From positions 1,359,727 through 1,423,726 of the forward strand of contig NZ_LT669941.1 in NCBI RefSeq assembly GCF_900128505.1: 64,000 nucleotides of DNA, in the 5' to 3' direction. Within the stretch, counting starts at the first letter, position 1; each line of letters begins with the position of its first letter. The notes beneath the pieces were generated by a model. That model was not told the origin of the DNA, made no database searches, and saw nothing but the letters and a program-made list of their open reading frames with translations. This document shows positions 60,535-64,000 of the stretch, piece by piece. Source of the DNA: Parabacteroides timonensis (GTDB taxonomy: Bacteria > Bacteroidota > Bacteroidia > Bacteroidales > Tannerellaceae). The translations under genes were made by a program, and so were the position numbers.

Positions 60535-61074
60535 TTATTCTTCTATTTCAGGCATCAAAAAATCCACGAAACACAGGGCAGCCAAAGCTGTACCGTATCT
60601 CTTTTCGATGGTAATACCTTCAGTTATAAAGTTAAGTTCACCCAGATAATACTTACCGTAAGTTTTCTGGTGAAGATCGTTGATTACACGAATCAGACGT
60701 GACTCCAACTCTTCAATACGATAACGGCCGCTAACCTCGCATACCAGTCCGCCAACCTTCTCATCGAAGTTTTCGTCCTTGTACATCCAGGCGTAAACCA
60801 CACCGGCAGATACAAACTCATCCTGATACCCGTGAGACACGGCCATAATGGTCTTCAGTTCCGTACCAAATGGAGGAAGGTCAATCTCATCCATGGTAGC
60901 AAGATGTGCAGTGGCGGGGATAACAGACGAATACGTCATAATGTTAAAGTCTGAAATACCAGCATCATAAAGGGCCATGTGATAAGAACCTGCATGTTTT
61001 TCCAGATCCGAGTCGCCACTACCCTTTGTAATAAAAAAGGTGTTTGGAATTAAATTCCCAACTTTCTTTACCAT
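60535..61074 (-). CDS. pdaD: Pyruvoyl-dependent arginine decarboxylase
   Basis: A 179-residue proenzyme that self-cleaves to form a pyruvoyl group and decarboxylates arginine to agmatine, feeding polyamine synthesis. The cleavage motif YSSVIPA (Ser49-Ser50) is present and matches the family's SSVIP site. GTELKTIMAVSHGYQDEFVSAGVVYAWMYKDEN and the C-terminal TALAALCFVDFLMPEIEE are conserved blocks. The length fits the short archaeal-type enzyme. CAAAAATA at 61114-61121 (TATTTTTG on the minus strand) is the probable -7 element. Confidence 0.93.
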   Translation of the reverse strand: MVKKVGNLIPNTFFITKGSGDSDLEKHAGSYHMALYDAGISDFNIMTYSSVIPATAHLATMDEIDLPPFGTELKTIMAVSHGYQDEFVSAGVVYAWMYKDENFDEKVGGLVCEVSGRYRIEELESRLIRVINDLHQKTYGKYYLGELNFITEGITIEKRYGTALAALCFVDFLMPEIEE

Positions 61075-61452
61075 CTACAAATATGTTTTACTTAATTAAT
61101 AATATTGCGGGCACAAAAATAGGAACTTCTTTGGGATTATTTTCTTTACAAATGATAAAAAACCAACTTTTTACATATTATTTCCCTTTTTATTACATCT
61201 GCAACTAAAACAGGCTGATAAATAGCACATTTGGGAACAAAAGCCAAGCCTTATAAATCGCGTCTATCGATTGATCGAAAAAAGTTATAACAAATGAGGC
61301 CTCCCGGGGTGAACAAATCTTGAACTGTTAATGTTAGATTAATAGAAACAACATAAAACATATTGGTCATGCTTACATTATGTCTTAGTTTATTATTATT
61401 GGTCACAAATAACAGTAATCATAGTCAAACAACAAATAAAAAAGAAGAAATT
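61075..61452. other. Divergent spacer between pdaD and sod
   Basis: 378 bases with no supported gene. It holds the pdaD -7 element at 61114-61121 (minus) and an AT-rich run. The in-frame extension of sod (from 61369) is discussed separately. No clear sod promoter was identified. Confidence 0.5.
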
Positions 61453-62028
61453 ATGAAATTCGAATTAATTCAATTACCCTATGCAGCCAATGCGCTGGAA
61501 CCGGTTATAAGTAAAGCAACTATTGAGTTCCATCACGGAAAACACCTTCAGGCTTATGTAAACAACTTGAATAACCTGATCCCGGGAACCAAGTTTGAAA
61601 ACGCTCCGTTGGAACAGATCGTAGCAGAATCGGACGGTGCCATTTTTAACAATGCAGGACAGATCCTTAATCATAATTTATATTTCACACAGTTCTCACC
61701 CAAAGGAGGCGGCAAACCGTCAGGCAAGTTAGCAGAAGCTATCGACAAGACCTGGGGTTCGTTTGAAAACTTCCAGAAAGAATTCAACACGGCAGGCGCC
61801 GGTTTGTTCGGTTCAGGATGGGTTTGGCTGGCAAAAGATAAAGACGGCAAACTTTCAATTACCAAAGAAGCTAACGGTAGCAACCCTGTTGCCAAGGGTC
61901 TGACTCCGATTCTGGGATTCGACGTATGGGAACATGCTTACTATCTGGATTACCAGAACCGCCGTCCCGATCACCTGACTGCCTTATGGAAGATCATCGA
62001 TTGGGATGCCGTTGGCAAAAGGTATTAA
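61453..62028 (+). CDS. sod: Fe/Mn superoxide dismutase
   Basis: A 191-residue cytoplasmic superoxide dismutase converting superoxide to peroxide and oxygen. Metal ligands are His27 (in FHHGKH), His near 78 (LNHNLYF), and the Asp and His in DVWEHAYYLDYQN (about 157-169). The start at 61453 is backed by an AAGAAGAAATT ribosome-binding region and matches the usual LPYAxxALEP N-terminus. The frame stays open upstream to 61363, encoding a hydrophobic stretch; that is less likely to be translated. A terminator follows. Fe, Mn or cambialistic use cannot be decided. Confidence 0.96.
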   Translation: MKFELIQLPYAANALEPVISKATIEFHHGKHLQAYVNNLNNLIPGTKFENAPLEQIVAESDGAIFNNAGQILNHNLYFTQFSPKGGGKPSGKLAEAIDKTWGSFENFQKEFNTAGAGLFGSGWVWLAKDKDGKLSITKEANGSNPVAKGLTPILGFDVWEHAYYLDYQNRRPDHLTALWKIIDWDAVGKRY

Positions 62029-62054
62029 TTAATAGTAGTGTAGTTTAAACTAGA

Positions 62055-62095
62055 TAAGGCCGTCCGGAGTATATTTCTCCGAACGGCTTTTTTAT
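62055..62095 (+). terminator. Terminator after sod
   Basis: The stem GCCGTCCGGAG / CTCCGAACGGC (one mismatch) is followed by TTTTTT. Confidence 0.85.
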
Positions 62096-62143
62096 TCGTT
62101 GCGGCAAAGGAAATAATGTCAATTATTAAGGAAAAACAGCCAA

Positions 62144-62173
62144 TTGTTACAGGAATAAAAGGTTGTAACTTTG
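62144..62173 (+). promoter_or_regulatory. Thioredoxin promoter
   Basis: TTG (62144-62146), 19 bases, then TAACTTTG (62166-62173); 50 bases before the ATG at 62224. Confidence 0.7.
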
Positions 62174-62223
62174 TTATGTAATTAGAAGCACAATAATAAC
62201 GAAAACAACAAGGAGTTATAATC

Positions 62224-62595
62224 ATGAAAATTAACGAGTTAACAAAACAGGAATTCTTAAGTAAAGTAGCCAACTACGAAGCGAGTCCCGACAAATGGGT
62301 ATACGAAGGTGACAAACCTTGTATCGTAGACTTCTTCGCAACCTGGTGTGGTCCATGCAAAACAATCGCTCCTATCCTGGAAGAACTGGCCGACGAATAT
62401 GCCGGACAAATCGATATCTACAAGGTAGATACGGAGAAGGAAGAAGAATTGGCCGCCGCATTCGGTATCCGGAGCATACCTTCCCTCCTGTTCTGTCCGA
62501 TGGGCGAACAGCCGCAGATGGCAAGAGGTGCCATGAGCAAGGCTGATTTCAAAAAGGCTATTGATGAAGTGCTTTTGAAGAAAGAAGAAAAGTAA
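62224..62595 (+). CDS. trxA: Thioredoxin
   Basis: A 123-residue thioredoxin with the redox motif FFATWCGPCKTIAP (about residues 37-50) and the cis-Pro segment FGIRSIPSLLFCP (about 80-92). An N-terminal extension of about 20 residues (MKINELTKQEFLSKVANYEASPDKW) precedes the usual domain, and there is no signal peptide, so it is cytoplasmic. It reduces protein disulphides with thioredoxin reductase. It has its own promoter (62144-62173) and terminator. A second cysteine-containing site (LLFCPMG) is also seen. Confidence 0.94.
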   Translation: MKINELTKQEFLSKVANYEASPDKWVYEGDKPCIVDFFATWCGPCKTIAPILEELADEYAGQIDIYKVDTEKEEELAAAFGIRSIPSLLFCPMGEQPQMARGAMSKADFKKAIDEVLLKKEEK

Positions 62596-62612
62596 TTATA
62601 CGCAATTTGAAT

Positions 62613-62665
62613 AAACTCCTGATAGCGCAAACCCGGTAAACGGGGCGGCTATCGGGAGTTTTTTA
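62613..62665 (+). terminator. Terminator after the thioredoxin gene
   Basis: The outer stem ACTCCTGATAGC / GCTATCGGGAGT encloses a short inner stem (CCCGGTAAACGGGG) and is followed by TTTTTTA. Confidence 0.85.
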
Positions 62666-62678
62666 TTTCCGGGTATTA

Positions 62679-64000
62679 TTATCCGTGCAGTACCCCCTGC
62701 ATATCGATCACCGGCCAGGGTTTATAGTCGCGCCATGCACCACGTGTAAAGTCAGGTATAGCTACCGAACAACTCTTATTAAGGACGGAGCGTTCGCTCA
62801 ATTCAACGATACATGACCAGGCGGCCGCATCGTAGACACTCTGGTCGAGCGGATAGCCGTTCTGCAGGCAATAGATCAGGCGCCAGTCCATGATAAAGTC
62901 CATACCGCCATGACCGCCGACCTTTTTTGCCCGTTCGCCGATGTATTTACTTAGCGGGTGTTCGTATTGAGCCATCACCTCTTTATGGTTACCCTCTTTC
63001 AGGAATGAATGCGTGTCGGGTTGCACAGCAACTTTCTGATCAGGGTATTTTACGGCCATACCTTTCGTTCCCTGTATCAGATGGATACGAGAATAAGGAC
63101 GCGGAGAAGTGGTATCGTGCTGAATCATGATGGACTTACCGTTTACGGTATGAATGATTGTTGTATTCATATCGCCCAGCATATAACGTTCCGAATGGGT
63201 AATGCGTTCGTCGTTTTCCAGGTTATTCTTTGCCCAGAGCGAGAGACCGAACTGATTGGTGGAAACGGAAGAGAGATAGTCCATCCGGTCTCCCTGGTTA
63301 ATTCCCATTATTTGAGCAACAGGGCCTAAACCATGAGTCGGATATGGATTTCCGGTGTGGTATTTACTGTATTCAAGCCGCCAGTGTTTGTAATAGCCTT
63401 TGAACTTTTCACCTCTCAGGTCATGTATATAAGCTCCTTCTCCGTGGATAACATCACCCAATAGACCCTGGCGGGCCATATTCAAGGTTGCCAGTTCAAA
63501 GAAATCATAACAGCAGTTTTCAAGCATCATGCAATGTAATTGGGTTTCTTCGGCTTTGTCGACCAAGGCCCAACAGTCTTTTACGGTAAGGGCAGCAGGA
63601 ACTTCGATAGCGACATGTTTGCCGTGATCCATCGCATAGAGGGCGATTGGAACATGCAGTTCCCAGGGAGTTGCGTTATAAACCAGGTCGATATCGTCGC
63701 GTTCGCACATCTTTTTCCAGTCTTCTTCACCCGTATAAGCTACGGCTTCTTTGCGGTTACTGTTTTTCAGTGTTTTCTGGCTGTTGGCAACCCGGTTCGG
63801 GTTCAGATCGCAGATAGCAACGATCTCGGTGCCTTCTATCTGTGCCAAACGTTTTACGGCTCCGGCACCACGTCCAAGGCCCACTACGCCGATACGGACA
63901 GTGCTTAACGGTTTACAACGGAGTCCGAGTACCGACTTCCCCCTGGCGGGCGGGCTGGGATCTTCGCCCCGAAGCGGGAAAACTCCCACTGCAGCCGGAG
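62679..64000 (-). CDS. GH109-like Gfo/Idh/MocA protein, cut by window end
   Basis: At least 436 residues of an NAD-dependent Gfo/Idh/MocA protein of the GH109 group (alpha-N-acetylgalactosaminidase type). The Rossmann start VRIGVVGLGRGAGAVKRLAQIEG follows CKPLSTV, and KHVAIEVPAALTVKDCW contains the usual EVP site. The C-terminal GGHGGMDFIMDWRLIYCLQNGYPLDQSVYDAAAW is characteristic of GH109. The frame is open to the window end; the GTG at 63989 is probably not the true start and a signal peptide may lie beyond it. Substrate is predicted from family only. Confidence 0.82.
   Translation of the reverse strand, partial: PAAVGVFPLRGEDPSPPARGKSVLGLRCKPLSTVRIGVVGLGRGAGAVKRLAQIEGTEIVAICDLNPNRVANSQKTLKNSNRKEAVAYTGEEDWKKMCERDDIDLVYNATPWELHVPIALYAMDHGKHVAIEVPAALTVKDCWALVDKAEETQLHCMMLENCCYDFFELATLNMARQGLLGDVIHGEGAYIHDLRGEKFKGYYKHWRLEYSKYHTGNPYPTHGLGPVAQIMGINQGDRMDYLSSVSTNQFGLSLWAKNNLENDERITHSERYMLGDMNTTIIHTVNGKSIMIQHDTTSPRPYSRIHLIQGTKGMAVKYPDQKVAVQPDTHSFLKEGNHKEVMAQYEHPLSKYIGERAKKVGGHGGMDFIMDWRLIYCLQNGYPLDQSVYDAAAWSCIVELSERSVLNKSCSVAIPDFTRGAWRDYKPWPVIDMQGVLHG

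Overview
The window looks like a chromosomal stretch of a gut Bacteroidales bacterium, most likely Parabacteroides. Supporting signs are the Bacteroidota -7 promoter motif (TAnnTTTG) in front of many genes, lipobox-type lipoproteins, archaeal-type prolyl-tRNA synthetase, GH78/DUF1080/GH109-type glycan enzymes, DUF4248 and HU-like proteins beside a capsule locus, and a tyrosine recombinase next to an invertible capsule promoter. No rRNA, tRNA, complete insertion sequence or CRISPR array was seen.

Left flank (1-27037), mostly core genes: an nfeD-flotillin-pduO operon cut by the window start; an AlkD-like repair gene; cobyrinate amidase cbiA and panB with an unusual 22-bp-period palindrome array between them; a small outer-membrane barrel; a tandem GNAT; an AlaX-like editing protein; a NEW3-ABC transporter cassette; pgk; a cobalamin riboswitch in front of nrdDG (anaerobic ribonucleotide reductase); a secreted Gfo/Idh oxidoreductase; proS; an alpha-L-rhamnosidase lipoprotein; an ATPase-TOPRIM (DUF4435) protein resembling fused PARIS/OLD-type defence proteins; an ArnT-like transferase; a DUF1080 lipoprotein and a HAD phosphatase.

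Capsule locus (27177-55184), read leftward: a tyrosine recombinase (54216-55184), a 558-bp invertible segment with 29-bp inverted repeats (53662-54219), then WecA-like initiator, GT2, Wzy and an ABC exporter. Next comes an opposite-strand module (HU-like protein, glucosaminidase, small membrane protein) beside DUF4248 and a nuclease remnant. Then follow a CMP-nonulosonate synthetase, a GT52-like transferase, an OmpA/TPR lipoprotein, a frameshift-suspect gene, and a replication-like set (winged-helix protein, DnaB, DnaG-like primase, HU) interleaved with FkbM methyltransferase, sulfotransferase and GT4. The locus ends with Wza, Wzc and six sugar transfer/modification genes. The only consensus promoter found inside the invertible segment points away from the capsule genes, so this assembly appears to show the OFF orientation.

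Right flank (55348-64000): outer-membrane barrel, C69 dipeptidase, NhaD antiporter, endonuclease IV, hotdog thioesterase, pyruvoyl arginine decarboxylase, superoxide dismutase, thioredoxin and a GH109-like protein cut by the window end.

The two most notable items are the phase-variable promoter with its adjacent recombinase, and the replication-like genes physically interleaved with capsule cargo. Two small genes in the capsule locus look frameshifted at homopolymers, which could be phase variation, decay or assembly error.
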